Below the pieces are notes generated by a model that made no database searches, had not been told where the DNA came from, and was given only the letters and a program-made list of their open reading frames with translations. The position numbers and the translations under genes were made by a program. From Hemibagrus wyckioides (taxonomy: Eukaryota > Chordata > Actinopteri > Siluriformes > Bagridae), in contig NC_080718.1 in the NCBI RefSeq assembly GCF_019097595.1, positions 24,955,657 to 25,019,656 on the forward strand: 64,000 bases of DNA, read 5' to 3'. Positions within the stretch are counted from its first letter, which is position 1; every line of letters starts with the position of its first letter. Shown here piece by piece: positions 13,345 through 48,727 of the stretch.

Positions 13345-13766
13345 ACCATTCTTATGCATTTCATAATCATGGTAATTAACACAGGGTTGGTCCTCTTTTC
13401 CTGTCACAATAACTGCCATTATTCTGGGAAACTTTTCCACTAGATGTTGGAGTGTGTTTGTGAGGAGCCACAAGGGCATTATAGATGTCAGGTGAAATGG
13501 TTGGTGTTCCAGTTCATCCTGAAGATGCTCAGTGGAATCAAGATCAGGGTCACATCAACCTGATGTCTGTAATGAAGCTCATTTTGTGCATTGTCATGCT
13601 GGAACAGGTTTGTGTCTCTTAGTGCCAGTAATGGGAAATCATAAAGCTACAGCAAATACAAAGACGTTCTATACAGTTGGGTGCTTCAGACTTTCTGGCA
13701 ACAGTTTGAGGTAGAATCAAATATTTGTGTGATGGTCAAGTGTCCACATAACTTTGGCCATATAGT

Positions 13767-13767
<1 letters not shown>
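13345..13767 (-). mobile_element. Tc1-like element A fragment, longer copy
   Basis: Landmarks of the teleost Tc1-like MITE in this orientation are TTGGAGTGTGTTTGTGAGGA, TGGTGTTCCAGTTCATCCTG, CATGCTGGAACAGGTTTGTG and the terminal AACTTTGGCCATATAGTATA. Bases 13611-13767 match 11603-11762 inverted. Its end adjoins the next element at a shared TA. Confidence 0.8.
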
Positions 13768-14320
<553 letters not shown>

Positions 14321-14599
14321 ATACAATTGTCACAGACAGGCAAAAAATACTTTTAGAGGTTTTTCATTAATAGTTTAACCTTCTATATTGTAGTGACTAA
14401 AGAAGGCTATGGTGCCATACTGTTTTACTCATTAGTATGGTAGTATGCTATGTTCTGAAGTAGCCATGGTGATACAGGTATAGTGTGAGAAGTCTTTTTT
14501 CGTTCTCTTTCACATTAAAAACCGCACATTTCTCCCTCTCATTAGTAGTTTATAACAGGTTTAAGCGTATAAAGTGACGCATTAATTCGACACACTGGG

Positions 14600-14875
14600 C
14601 TAATTAGTGCGCTAGCGTTAGCTGACTGAATGTGAGAACCGTTATTCAGAGGTTGCGCACGAGGGCTGCTTGATGCGCGCTCGCGCCGCTGGGACACTGG
14701 TGTCGGGGTTAGTGCTCGCTGTCAGGTGGACTCGGAAAACTCCGTGTAAATGGAAAAAATGTTTGATAATTGGTGATGCTTTCTGTCAAGAATGTTTAAT
14801 AGGTTTAACACGAGTGAAAACGGCGGTGCGGAATTCTGTCTGAGTTTGTGTGGAGAATTAACTAGCGAGTCTACT
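14600..14875 (+). promoter_or_regulatory. CpG-rich promoter/5' UTR of kinesin-like gene
   Basis: A local rise in CpG and GC content (14650-14720 holds TTGCGCACGAGG and GATGCGCGCTCGCGCCGC) lies just upstream of the inferred start codon, in an otherwise AT-rich window. No TATA box is placed convincingly. This is consistent with a CpG-island promoter and first exon. The transcription start is not determinable here. Confidence 0.55.
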
Positions 14876-36739
<21,864 letters not shown>

Positions 36740-36804
36740 GTGGTCTATTTTCTGTGCTGGTGGGAGAACAAGATCAGATTTAATTAGTTCAATCAGATTA
36801 GTTA

Positions 36805-37235
36805 AAACAAGTTCCGTCCTGATCTCAGTGCTGCTTTCGATACTGTAATTTATAGACATGATCATTTCTGTCTCTCAGCTGTTGATCTTACAGATTTGTG
36901 CCACACACACACATCTAGCACAGCAACTGTGAAACTGGGTGATCTTCTGGGATCGCTTCTTGGCTTTGTCCTCTATTATTTAGATGCTAGATTTGGGTCA
37001 TATTATCTTCCATTTTTGTAATACTGCTGAAAGAAAAAGCTGCAGAGACTTTCCCATGCCTTTATAACTGTTTGTTTGGATTACTGTAATTCTTTTATTA
37101 TTGGAATTCCAGCAAAAAGACTCACACAGCCCCCAGACACACACACACACACACACACACATACCCATTTAGAATTCTACTTAGAGATCCTCTACCTACA
37201 GTATACAAAGCAAAAACCTTTCTTCTTTATCTTCA
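36805..37235 (+). mobile_element. LINE reverse-transcriptase fragment
   Basis: Decayed L2-type RT motifs are readable in order: LSAAFDTV (ATCTCAGTGCTGCTTTCGAT), the GVPQGSVLGPLLF region as GDLLGSLLGFVLY, and LDYCNS (here MDYCNSFIIGIPAKRL). A (CA)n run at 37137-37162 interrupts it. It begins about 65 bases after the kinesin stop codon, so it lies in that gene's presumed 3' UTR or just beyond. Confidence 0.7.
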
Positions 37236-37249
37236 ATTATCCTCTGAAC

Positions 37250-37490
37250 ACTTTAGGGATGAACTGCAGTGCCACCTGTTTCCAAGACCTCGTCTGACCT
37301 CAGTACCTGACCTCATTAAATGCTCTTGTGGCTGAATGAACACAGCCACGATCCAATATCTAGTGGAAAACCTTCCCTGGAGAGTGGAGCTTATTATAAC
37401 AGCAACAAAGAACTGGAATGGGATGTTCAACAAACACTTATATGACCAAGCTGGTGTTTGTATACTTTTGGCCATATAGTGGAACCCTTT
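37250..37490 (+). mobile_element. Tc1-like element A, C-terminal/3' end fragment
   Basis: CTCTTGTGGCTGAATGAACA, ATATCTAGTGGAAAACCTTC and the terminal TTTTGGCCATATAGTG match the 3' end of the Tc1-like family seen at 13345-13767. Confidence 0.8.
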
Positions 37491-38337
37491 ATTTGGAACA
37501 ACACCTTGATGTTAATTATAATGAGAGAAAACGAAGTTGCAACTCAGGCTCAAATAACATCTTTAAAGGACGGGTTGCTTGATACTGAGATAGTGATATT
37601 AATCATGCATTTCTTTTTAAACATCAGAGAAGTTATTGACGCTGTGTGCTTCTATTTTTATGGGAAACAGGATGTGACTTTTTTGCAGACAACCCCCCCC
37701 CCAACCACCATCACCACGACTACACACACACACACACACAGAGCCAGGCATGTTTTTCTAGCGGAATGTCTAGAAGAAAATGCAGAATGTGTTTCATAAG
37801 TTTGTTAGCTACTCTAGCATAACTATCACACATTTACATCTTTTAAAATATTTAAAATGTTTCTCACTGTTATTTTTATTTATTATTCATGATTTCACTT
37901 GAACATATTGAATTATCCCTAAGTTGTTGGTTTTAGTTTTCTGTTGCCTTTCCGAACCCTCGTGTAACTGAATTAGTAATTTTTTCTGCGATTGAATAGG
38001 ACCAAAACAAAACAATCTGAAATGATTTATTTTTATGTATACAGTCATTCTTGATATCTATGCTTGCAAATTAGGACTATTATGACATTGTTTACTTCCA
38101 TTACCACAGTCCTAGTCAGTTTAACCAGAGGTTTCTTGGTAACCAAACCTGGGAAACACACTGGTGCTCTTACTTGCCTCTTGGGTGAGCTAATAAATTT
38201 ATCATATATCCACCCAAAAAATGAGGTTCCACTGAATTTGAGCTCCTGGCAGTCTTTAGTTTTACTCTAATTATCCTCTATGAGAGGTAGGCCATTGTGT
38301 GTTGTAGCTACTAATTCCCCATTACATTTCCACCTTT

Positions 38338-38418
38338 TATTTTATTTTATTTTATTTTATTTTATTTTATTTTATTTTATTTTATTTTATTTTATTTTAT
38401 TTTATTTTATTTTATTTA
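38338..38418. repeat. (TTTTA)n microsatellite
   Basis: About sixteen pure copies of the pentanucleotide TTTTA. Confidence 0.98.
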
Positions 38419-38639
38419 CTGTTCATTTTATTTACTGGTTGTTGGTTTCTTCAGTCCATCTCTGTACATTAATGTGAATGAATGACTAAATCTGATGGAT
38501 CTGATGGAAAAATTAAATCTGTATTTTTGATTGTAATTGTTATTTATATTATACCATAAGTGTATTTCAGAAAATCTGAAACATTTTATTAATTAATTAA
38601 TTTATTTATTTATTTATTTAATCTGTGTGCACAGAGTTT

Positions 38640-38775
38640 GCATTTTCTTTTGGTGCCTTGGGGTTTCTTCCAGGTAATCTGGTTTCCTCTCAAAGACAGG
38701 CGCTGTAGGCTGATGAACATCTCTTAATTGTCCATAGTGTGCGAGTCTATTGCAACTGTGCCCTGTGATTAGTTG
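38640..38775 (+). repeat. Degenerate fish interspersed repeat
   Basis: Same family and orientation as 43420-43670 (AGAGTTTGCATTTTCTTTTG, TCTGGTTTCCTCTCAAAGAC, TTAATTGTCCATAGTGTGCG), heavily diverged. Confidence 0.45.
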
Positions 38776-39398
38776 TTGATTAGATATGTATTGTTTTATC
38801 CCTAAATAATTTCTAATTGGCTAAATATCAAATTACCTGTAATGACCAGAGGATGGCACTAAGTCCAAATAACTTAATGAACATTGTGTTTCATGTCATT
38901 TAGGCAGCAGTCACAACAGCTCCACTAGTGTATATCTGTACTATAGAACCACATTTATTCAAAAGAAAGTTTAATATACATATATAAAAAGAAAAAAAAG
39001 ACTTAAGCTAAAAGTATATTAACAGGGTTACAGAAAGGGTCCAGTTTACTCAGACCTGATTAGGCCATCTTGCTCCTCTATTTCTGTTCTCTCACATTGC
39101 CAGCTAATGAGTAACTTCTAGCAACTTTTTGGATTTGATTTAGATTATCAACAGGTAATCTGTCTGTCCATGTGTCTCTCTATGCAGCAACGAGAAAGAG
39201 AGGAGTCTTACTTAAAGCTTACATCTGAATGATGCTCTGAATCAGCTAGACTGAAAGCATTCAACATAGAGAACATGAAGCAGATGGGCCTCCAGCTTCA
39301 GGGTCCATATGAGTGAAAGGACACCATCTAGAGGGATAGCAGAGGTTAGAACCTTAAATTTTTTAGCCCACTAAGCACACCAAATTTGATCTTCTGAT

Positions 39399-39401
<3 letters not shown>

Positions 39402-39450
<49 letters not shown>
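39402..39450. repeat. (TA)n microsatellite
   Basis: A pure TA dinucleotide run just left of a rearranged Tc1-like element. Confidence 0.97.
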
Positions 39451-39455
<5 letters not shown>

Positions 39456-39465
39456 ATTACCAGCA

Positions 39466-40071
39466 CAGAGTCTGCACAGAGTCCTGTCCTCAACCCACTA
39501 GAACACCTTTGGGATGAATTAGAGCGGAGACTGCGATCCAGGCCTTCTCATCCAACATCAGTGCCTGACCTCACAAATGCACTTCTAGAGGAATGGAATC
39601 AAAGAATCCCGTAAACACACTCCTAAACCTTGTGGAAAGCCTTCCCAGAAGAGTTGAAGCTGTTATAGCTGTAAAGGGCGGGACAACTCCATATTACATT
39701 CAAGTACATGTAAAGGCAGACATCCCAGTTTTGGCCTGGCTTGCAGTCTCTGCTCTAATTCATCCCAAAGGTGTTCTATCAGGTTGAGGTCAGGACTCTG
39801 TGAAGTTCCTCCACACCAAAATCGCTCATCCATGTCTTTATGGACCTTGCTTTGTGCACTGGTGTGCAGTCATGTTGGAACAGGAAGGGGTCATCCCCAA
39901 ACTGACCCCACAAAGTTGGGATCATGAAATTGTCCAAAATGTCTTGGTATGAAGCTGAAGCATTAAGAGTTCCTTTCACTGGAACTAAGGGGCCGAGTCC
40001 AACCCCTGAAAAACAACACCTGAATTCAATGATTTGGAGGGGTGTCCCAAAACTTTTGGCAGTATAGTGTA
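39466..40071. mobile_element. Rearranged fold-back Tc1-like element C, second case
   Basis: Bases 39466-39732 are the C-terminal half of the element in plus orientation, stopping just short of its 3' TIR. Bases 39733-40071 are the N-terminal-side half in minus orientation and end in a good TIR (TTTTGGCAGTATAGTG plus TA). Arms 39475-39544 and 39733-39802 are inverted copies of the same 70 bases with a few mismatches. Confidence 0.9.
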
Positions 40072-41438
40072 TATCTACGAATATTATTGAAATAAATTGC
40101 ATTGTATGTTGGTTGTGATATGCAAGGCCAGACAGGTAAGGAGTGAGTGTTCTCAGAGAATACCAGAGACGTCACATATTAATTATGATCTAGCATATTT
40201 CCAACAGTGCCAAATGATTAAGCACGGATTACCAGCATTAAGTTGATTAGGAGCTGGAAAAACAATTTCAATGTGAATTGGATGGATTTCAACAGACTGT
40301 GATTAAGACGGGAGCTAAACACACACCCAGAGTAAATGAATAGCCTGGAGACATTACACCACAAATCAGGCTTTAAAGTATAAAATCTGGCCCAGTGTCA
40401 AAATTTATATTTTATTGTATAAAATTGTCCCTGTGTGTGTGTATGTGTGTGTGAGACAGACAATGTCTAATTGTAAGAAGAAGAGTATCATCATTTTGTT
40501 GTGATACTCTTCAGAGCCCTCAATAGCGAGAGAAAATGAAAATAGTATCTTGTTTGTTTACTGAGGTTTATGCTAGGAATCAAATTTGGTAGAGCTGATC
40601 AATACTAATGAGGTATGTAGGGGAGACGTGTGGTGTGTATGTGGTACACAAGTGCAGGTCTTTAAGAGGGTCAGGATATCATGTTTGCTGCAGCAAATCT
40701 GCAAGTACAGTTAATCTTGTTTTACCTGGGAAAGTTGATCTTTTGACTCACAATCAGTCTGTCCTTGTGACCTGTCTCTCTTACGCAAAGACACTAGGGA
40801 GATTCTGTTCAGCATTTCATATCCTCCACAGGTTATTAAGTAAATAGAATACTGTGCTTGATTAAGCTGTCTCGACTGTTCTCCATTCAAGACATTTCCT
40901 TCTTTTAGTAAGCATTAAACCAAACCACAACAATATTAAATATAGACACAGATTACAAAACAGATCTGTGACGTTCCACAGATTAAAAGTATTATCATGT
41001 TGTGTCCATAAGGGAGTGCTCTTTCACTGAATTAGACACTGCTCCTCCACTGAGATAGCATGTAACCAGAGAACTAAAGGCTAATATTTACTCCACAGGG
41101 ATGTTAGTTAAAGTTTATGGTCAGCCAGTTTCTTCTAGAATCAAGGTGTAACAAAACAATCATCGCATCACAGCAACCTAACAAGGAAAACTAATCCCGC
41201 AGGTTAAAATGAAATATAATTCGACATAATTATATCTTAAACAAAGGTGGAGTTCTGAGACATTGCCTATCATGTACTAACAACAACATGCCTTTGTGGT
41301 GTCTTTACTCCAGGAGGTTGAAATCACAGCTATGGTTTTCATTTTATTTATTTATATAACAGACAATCTCCTTTCTTGAGAAAGTTTCTTGAGAGTTCCG
41401 GATCCAGAATGCAGGTGACGACTCTTGTAAACAATATT

Positions 41439-41481
<43 letters not shown>

Positions 41482-41655
41482 AACACATACTAGCCTGTGA
41501 CCCAGGGGACTGCTGTGGTTTAAATCGCTTGAAGACTATCACACAGTCACTGAACTACCGTTGCATCTGTCAGCTTGCGACAGCAAGGAATTAGTGTTAA
41601 GTCCATAATGAACTACACTGACCTAATAGTTCTTCAAGAGCTCTTATTATCATCT
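40072..41655. other. Intergenic; only a (CT)n(CA)n tract seen
   Basis: A compound microsatellite is at about 41441-41482. I see no exon or repeat family in the rest. Confidence 0.45.
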
Positions 41656-41657
41656 TA

Positions 41658-41935
41658 TTTATTATTTATTGTCCAGTGTCACCCAAATGAGGATGAGGTT
41701 CCCTTCTGAGCCTGGTTCCTCTCAAGGTTTCTTCCTCATATCATCTCTGGGAGTTTTTCCCTCACCACCGTCACTTCAGGCTTCTTATTAGGTATAAAAT
41801 AGAGATAAAAAACGTACTTAACTTTAAACTTTATAATTTATTTTCTCTATGTTTATGTTCTTCTGTAAAGCTGCTTCGAGACAATGCCCATTGTTAAAAG
41901 CACTATACAAATGAATTGAATTAAATTGAAAACAT
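41658..41935 (+). mobile_element. L2-type LINE 3' UTR, plus strand
   Basis: AATGAGGATGAGGTTCCCTT, GGTTCCTCTCAAGGTTTCTT, GGGAGTTTTTCCCTCACCAC and the end AGCACTATACAAATGAATTG are the complement of the LINE 3' ends at 27628-27890 and 56464-56735. It ends in ATTGAATTAAATTG. Confidence 0.85.
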
Positions 41936-42529
41936 ACACACACAAACCTTCTGGCTGTTTCAGTTGTTAAGCATAAGTATAAATTTTAGTTCCCAGGTTT
42001 TGCAGTTTTTCCTTAATTAATTCCAACTGCATTTCCATTCTCATGGCTGTAAGAGCAAGGTCAACATTTCTTGCTGAATTCACACCGTAGACAAAATTCC
42101 AGACAGAATCACAGCATTAGGGTGAGGACTGCATTGGGAACAAGCCAGTCCGGAGAATGTACCCATGGAGCTGTGGGTGAAAATGTTGAAAGGATTTGGA
42201 TTCTCATGGTTAATTAAAAATTGTTGAGCTGCCATTGACAGATTAAAATTTAATTTTATCTATTATGAAAAGAATGACTAATGCCTGTTCCCAGTGTTCA
42301 GCTGTATTTCATAACTAATCTACAAATCTACAAGAAATCAAATAACTGCTTCTATGGAATAACATTGATTAACATAATTCTATAGATAACATTGATTAGT
42401 GTTATGCTAACAGCTGTTTTGAGCAACTTGTGGGTATATGGAATCAGGATCATGATTGGTAGGGTTATTTAGACCCCAAACATAACACCACTGATCAAAA
42501 TTTGTTTATTTGTTTATTTATTTATTTAT

Positions 42530-42670
42530 TTATTAGGTATAAATAGATATAAATATAAAATATAAAATATAGAAATATATAATATATATATTTATATATA
42601 TATATATATATATTATGTATATAATATAATATATTATATTATATAAAATATATATAAATAGATATAAATA
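42530..42670. repeat. AT-rich low-complexity tract
   Basis: TATAAATA/TATATA-type simple sequence, extending from a TTTA run at about 42505. Confidence 0.9.
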
Positions 42671-42679
42671 TAAAATAGA

Positions 42680-42900
42680 TATAAATATCCACCTGGGTTT
42701 CTTCAGAATTCTCTGGTTTCCTCTCTCCTCCCAAAAACATGCGAGTAGGTGGATTCGTGTCATTACATGGCCCATAGGTGTGAATGTGAACGTGTGTGTG
42801 TGTGTGTGTGTTTGTTTGTGTCTGGCATCCCATCTGGTATTGTATTCCCGCCTTTCATCCAGTTTAGCTGGAATAGACACCAGATCCGCCAGGATAAAGA
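42680..42900 (+). repeat. Fish interspersed repeat, diverged
   Basis: Same family as 43420-43670: TCTGGTTTCCTCTCTCCTCC, ACATGGCCCATAGGTGTGAA, a (GT)n core and CCCGCCTTTCATCCAGTTTA. Confidence 0.6.
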
Positions 42901-43419
42901 GCTTAATGAAGATGAATGAACAAGATTATATACATATACGTACTAAGAAACAAAATGACATGGACTTGCTCATTTAAACAAATAGACCTCATTGTCTAGG
43001 GCTAAATAAGAACATTTATCCCAAGCGCAACTTTCTAGTGTACGACACCAGGTGCACCCCTGTCTGGACTTTTTGTTCTCACAATCCCATTAGCCATTAC
43101 TCAGAAAAGCTGACAAATCCAATTTACTAGAATTGAATTTGGCACTGACGTAGTAATGTTTTGAAACACGCAAACAGCGGTGGCTGTAGCAGATTGCACT
43201 TGTCAGTCAGAAATATACAGTGTGCTAAAGGCTCTGGTTTGAGAACAAGTAGATAGATTGGACCACAGAAATGGAAAGGATTGTTCTTGTGCATGCAAAA
43301 TGACAATAAAGTGGTATTAAATTTTATTGAACAAAGCAAAGCCGTTTCAAAAAGTATTTAAGCTTTCGATTGTAGGCCTAATGCCTGACAAATGCTGGTG
43401 ACATGGATTATAATGGAGG

Positions 43420-43672
43420 GACCTTTCTGTGTGGAGTTTGCATGTTCTCCCCATGCCTGTGGTACTCCGGTTTCCTCCCACAGTCCAGAAACATGTACAT
43501 CAGGGTGATTGGTAATTCCAAATTGCCCATAGGAGTGAGTGTGTGTGTGTGTGTGTGTGGTTGTCTGTCTGTGTGTGGCCCTGTGATGGACTGGCGACCT
43601 GTCCAGGGTGAACCTCTGCCTTTCGCCCAATGTGTGCTGGGATAGGCTATAGTAGGGATAAAGTTAGAATAT
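43420..43672 (+). repeat. Fish interspersed repeat, best copy
   Basis: GTGGAGTTTGCATGTTCTCC, CTCCGGTTTCCTCCCACAGT, CCAAATTGCCCATAGGAGTG, a (GT)n core, GATGGACTGGCGACCTGTCC and TGCTGGGATAGGCTATAGT form the consensus order of a repeat that I know to be very abundant in teleosts. Its class is not assigned here. Confidence 0.75.
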
Positions 43673-43689
43673 AAAATGGATGGATTATA

Positions 43690-44424
43690 ATGGATTCCAT
43701 GTACGCATTTTCAATCCATTATTCAGTCATATTTATCTTTAAAAAATGAGTCTCAAACAAGTATGCTATTTAAGTAATAAATGTTATTTAAGTATGTTAT
43801 TTAATAAATGCATCTATTAGAGTTAAAGAAACTGTGCCTATTATTTTAAATAAGCAGATATGTCTACAAATATACAAGGTAATCTAGGGCTAGGTGAGAA
43901 AATGGATCCTAAAATATGATGCATTAGAAACATTATTGCTGTGTACAGTTACGATATGTCAGTTTGCAATATTGTGGTGACATTAAGGTTTGTTCTATAT
44001 TGTCACACACCACACACAAATTTTCTTATTTTAAAATATGCTGATAGAGTTGATACAGGTTTGAACCTCTTGGGTAATAATTGGTTGTTGAATTGTCCAT
44101 TGTTTTGGTCAGAAGGTGATTCATTTTATATAACAGCAGCTCTGACAGTAGTGCAGCTGCAAACCAAGCATTGTATTAATGCACTCAGTCTAATACGTGA
44201 TTGTTTCCATAGTAACAGCTCGTTCATGACTTGTACGGCGAATTAAAATAATCTGTTTTGAGGAGTTTATCTAATCAGAGGAGTTTTTGGTTTCTCTGTA
44301 AGAAGACATTTGCGGTCTTATTAACTTCAACACAGAGAAAAAAAGAGAAAGGAACTGCTATAACACATGTGAAATAACTGCTATAACATATGAACAAAAA
44401 ACGTTTCTATTCTATTCTGGTCTG
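43690..44424. other. Intergenic, nothing recognised
   Basis: AT-rich sequence; an open plus frame at 43941-44246 has no recognisable motif. Confidence 0.4.
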
Positions 44425-44995
44425 ATGCATCATGTTTTCTTTTACATCACGTGGATGACCGGGTGCGTGTGCTTCACTTACTTGGGGAACACATGGCACC
44501 AGGATGCACTATAGGAAGAAGGCAAGCCGGTGGAGGCAGTGTCATGCTTTGGGTAATGTTCTGCTGGGAATCCTTGGGTCCTGCCATCCATGTGGATGTT
44601 ACTTTGAGACGTACCACCTACCTAAGCATTGTTGCAGCCCATGTACACCCTTTCATGGAAACGGTATTCCCTGATGTTTGTAGCCACTTTCAGCAGGATA
44701 ATGTGCTGTGCCACAAAGCAAAAATGGTTCGGGAATGGTTCGATGAGCACAACAACAAGTTGACCTGCAAATTCCCCAGATCTCAATTCAATCCAGCATC
44801 TGTGGGACGTGCTGGACAAACAAGTCAGAACCATGGAGGCCCCACCTCGCAACTTAGAGAATGCTGCTAACATCTTGGTGCCAGCTACCACAGCACACCT
44901 TCAGGGATTTACTGGAGACCGTGCCTCGATGGGTCAGGGCTGTTTCGGCAGCGAAAGTGGGACCAACACAATATATTATGGCTGATTGGTGTAAA
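44425..44995 (+). mobile_element. Tc1-like element B, transposase C-terminal remnant
   Basis: The frame from 44451 reads LGEHMAPGCTIGRRQAGGGS, VMLWVMFCWESLGPAIHVDV and FQQDNVLCHKAKMVREWFDE, the DDE catalytic domain of a Tc1-type transposase carrying the second catalytic Asp (QQD). It then decays: the [12 protein letters not shown] block is damaged. The last 70 bases (GGGTCAGGGCTGTTTCGGCA, then CTGATTGGTGTA) match the right end of the deleted B copies, so this is the half those copies lack. Its 5' half is absent. Confidence 0.88.
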
Positions 44996-46604
44996 TCCTG
45001 ATAATATTTACCGTGTAGCAGTCAGAGGTATGTAGAGGCCACTGTGGAGGAGATGTTGATGGGGCTGAGTAAAGATTTGGTAGATGGAATCCAGTCCTAA
45101 CACTGAGTTATATTTTGGATGGTATTTTGGAGTGTAGTGTGGATACCCATGCATCTATGAGGCTGAGGGTGAAGCTATGTTGAAAGGCCCAGCATTAACT
45201 CTCTGGAAGCCCTTGGACTTAAACTCAAAGCTAATTAAACTTGTTGAGCTGCCACTGCCAGATTAACAAAGGAATTTAGACTATTATGAAAGTAATGCCT
45301 AGTTATGAAAGCATCACAAGAGAAACTCAGTTGTTTTGTGGATGACTTGCTTTTAAAAATGACATTTAAGCAAATATTGACAGTGAATTGCTGTGCATTA
45401 AAACACTATGTGATGTGCTGTTACTGGAAGATAATCAACTTTGGGTTAGTAACAGAAACTCCATTCAGCATTGCAGCATCAAACAAGTCCTTTGTTGATT
45501 TTTTTCAGCATGTCCCCAAGGGTTTTATTCCTTACATAATAGTTAATAGTGTGCCACTGGACAGCAGGGAGTAAGTACATGTGTGACTGTGTGTTTTTGT
45601 CAGTACACTCAGTAGCCTAGACTGAGATTTTCTTGTTCAGATCTAGAACTGAATGGGGTCTGTGTTCTTTGGGAGGTCACTCTTGAATAAACAGGCCATG
45701 CTGTATTAATTGTAGAGCTTGTGTAAATGTGTCAACGTGTGACTGCATGTAAGCATACAGAGTGCACTGTTTTCAGAGCACTTATTGTGGTTAAATGCAT
45801 ACATGTGCATAACCACACCTTCCTTTTTTCTGTTGCACATAAGGGTCTTCTTGGAAATAGAGTGGTGGGCCTGTAGAAACCACGGGGCTGTGTTCTGCAT
45901 TATACGTTTGCACTACTACAAAGAATTTGGTAGTACACATATAGACTCTTAACACAACAGTGTTTATATTCTTCCCTTCTTGTGACTTAATGCCTACCAT
46001 GTACCTCTGTAAATGTGTGTGTGTGTTTACTTAGTGCCCTATAATCCAGGGTGTATCATCCATTTTTGATCTTGCTGTATGCTGATCTTAAATTTGCCCA
46101 TGTCTGCCATTTTCCCCTGTAAAGTAATAACAGTATAAGGAATCATGACAGCAACTGATCAGTCAGATAGGCAGACAGAGGTTTTCAACCACCACAGATC
46201 AGATGGTCCACATTTCTGCTTTATGCCTGTCTAGTGTGGAGTTGGGAGATAGCAAGCCTATGACTAGACCCCATGTCACATTAGAGTGCCATTTAATCCA
46301 CTTGCTGTGTCTTGGTATACAAAAAATACAGACACAGCACTGTCCCTCCATGGTTTATGTTCCAAGAGAGAAACCCACCCATCTCCTGTGGTAAAACTAA
46401 TTTGTTTTCCTCTTCTTTTATTGTGTAAAAGCTTCCCTTGTAGAGGGGTTTAGCCAGTCGACCTTTACTGATCTGAGATCTGAAAGCGGTTACAAACGGA
46501 GTAGTAAATGCCAGTCTCAATGTAGTGTATATCTGTGATGGCTCAGGTTCACTGCAGGACAAACCCATTTTGTTGACGATTGTAATTAGAAGCCTAATTA
46601 TCCA

Positions 46605-46638
<34 letters not shown>

Positions 46639-47490
46639 ATGTCAGTCAGGCCCTACCCTGTACATGGAATAGTCCCTCTAGGATTACAAATCATTAATGT
46701 ACCACAATTTTGTACTATAAAAAGTCAACCACTGCTAATTGTCCTGAAAGGATGTTCATTATGAGCATCATAGTCATCATATAAAACAATATTAAGCCTC
46801 CTCTGTATCTCAGAACTCTTAGAAAAAGGTTGCAGCTCAGAATCTAAACTCATACTTGAAAATGTTTTTTAGTTCGGATTTAAGCCTCAGCGCTGTAAAT
46901 GACCAAATACTGGTTTCTGATCAGGGTCGTGTCTCTTTACCCGATTTCAGTGCCGGCTTTTGAGACCATAGATAACAATATCGTTCGAGACAGCTTAGAA
47001 AGTTCACATAAATATCAGCATCGAAAGACTTTTTTAAAAATAAGGTCAACATTAGCAGTGACCAGCCCAAAAAGCTGTTAAGCTCATAGCTGGAAAAGGG
47101 AAGAAGATACACAGAGTACATTGCCCAATAAATGTTAAGATTTTTATTCTGAGCAAAATACACCTGCCCACACTCCATTAACTCTTAGTTATGCTGTGTA
47201 TCTGGCCAAGACTCAAAATGCTGTGTTAATATCAAGCTGTCCATTGAGCATTAATCTTTCTTCCCAACAGACATTTATTGACACACAGGATTCAATAGGT
47301 TTCTGTTAGCTCTGTGTCAGGGGCTTCAAACTGAGATTTTCACACAGGCTTGAGTGTCTCCCAAAAAGAGTTTGCAGTGCAATATAGCTGTGGGACATGG
47401 GATCATTAGACTCACTAAAAAAATATTCCACAAAGATTGATGAATAAGATTTACACTTTGGAAAACATTCCTGTATATCTATATATACAA
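44996..47490. other. Intergenic; (CT)n tract only
   Basis: A (CT)n microsatellite is at 46605-46636. Several short open frames occur, none with a recognisable motif or splice context. Confidence 0.4.
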
Positions 47491-47499
47491 CTGTCCTTT

Positions 47500-48065
47500 T
47501 CCTCCCATGTTGTTAATGTCACACACTCATGTCGGTTTCTTCTGTACAACATCAGAAGGATTTCGGCCATTTTTATCCATTTTTATGTCCCTTGTCATTT
47601 TGAAGCTGGACTACTGCAACTCTCTACTGGGAGGTCTACCTATGAATGCACTTCCTCTACAAATAGTCCAAAATGCAGTTAAGCAACTTGTTTTTGACCT
47701 GCCTAAGTTTTCACTCACCACCCCACTGCTGTGTTCCCTCCACTGGCTTCCGGGAGCTGAAGGCATCAGATCCAAAACACTGATGCTCACCTACAAAGCC
47801 AAGAATGGACCAGCTCCCTCTTACCTCAAAGCTCTTATTTCTCCTCTTACTGCACCTTGCTCTCTTAGATCTACTACCACTGCTAGACTGGTCTCACCAT
47901 CTCTCAGAGTATGAGGTAGGTATACATCTAGATTCTTATCTGTTCTAACATTGAGGTGGTGGAATGAACTTCCTCTAGATGTCTGAACAGCAAAGACACT
48001 GGCTGTCTTCATACAACAGATGAAGATCTACCACTTTTTGAAACACTTTAACTAGCTCTTATTTT
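47500..48065 (+). mobile_element. L2-type LINE ORF2 C-terminal fragment
   Basis: LDYCNSLLGGLPMNALPLQI, LLCSLHWLPGAEGIRSKTLM, LTYKAKNGPAPSYLKALISP and LRSTTTARLVSPSLR give the C-terminal part of an L2-clade ORF2 with a frame break at about 47913. The WWNELPLD and KTLAVF-type ending follows in decayed form to 48050. Confidence 0.85.
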
Positions 48066-48204
48066 CCCTGTTTGTTTTATGTATAGTTGTATGTTGTATT
48101 AAAAGAAAAAAACCCTCCTCTCAACAGTTTTTAGGCTGATGGTATCCTAAAACTGGGTCAGTGACCTACTGAACCAGTGGTGATGAATTCATCGATAGAG
48201 ACAT

Positions 48205-48262
48205 CGAAGCACTTTTGTACGTCGCTCTAGATAAGGGCGTCAGCCAAATGCCAGAAATGTAG
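48205..48262 (+). repeat. SINE/LINE 3' tail fragment
   Basis: GTCGCTCTAGATAAGGGCGT and CAGCCAAATGCCAGAAATGT form the common teleost SINE/LINE tail. Confidence 0.6.
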
Positions 48263-48727
48263 ATGCATACCTAAACGTAAAGCACAAAAATATGCTGACG
48301 TTAAACAGCAACATGTTGTAATGCTAGCTATTTACTCGAATGTACTTAAAAACCTAATGAACTGGTTTTAAATAGCAGAGAACATTCTGAAGACTTTAAC
48401 GTAATCACACACACACACACACACCCTGGGTTTGTTGGCGTTTGTAGGGTGTGTGTTTCATTTGTATGGGATTTACTGTACCTCAGAGTTTCTCTCTCAT
48501 CATTATAAACACATCCATTTTAACCTTTATTTTCACTAGAAAACTAAACATGTCTTTTCTGTACTTCAAAACAAACAAAACACACCTTGAAACTTGAAAA
48601 TGTAAAAGCAAACCTTTAATTCTGTGGACAGACTTTTTAGTTCTCTATATAGTTGTATAGATGTTATTATTGTATAGAGGTTTTTATTGTATAGCTGTAT
48701 AGATGTTATTATTCTCTAAATATTATT

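Noticed and set aside
45305..45574. 89-codon open frame as a possible exon
   Set aside because: There is no recognisable motif, no splice context and no neighbouring exons in the same sense.
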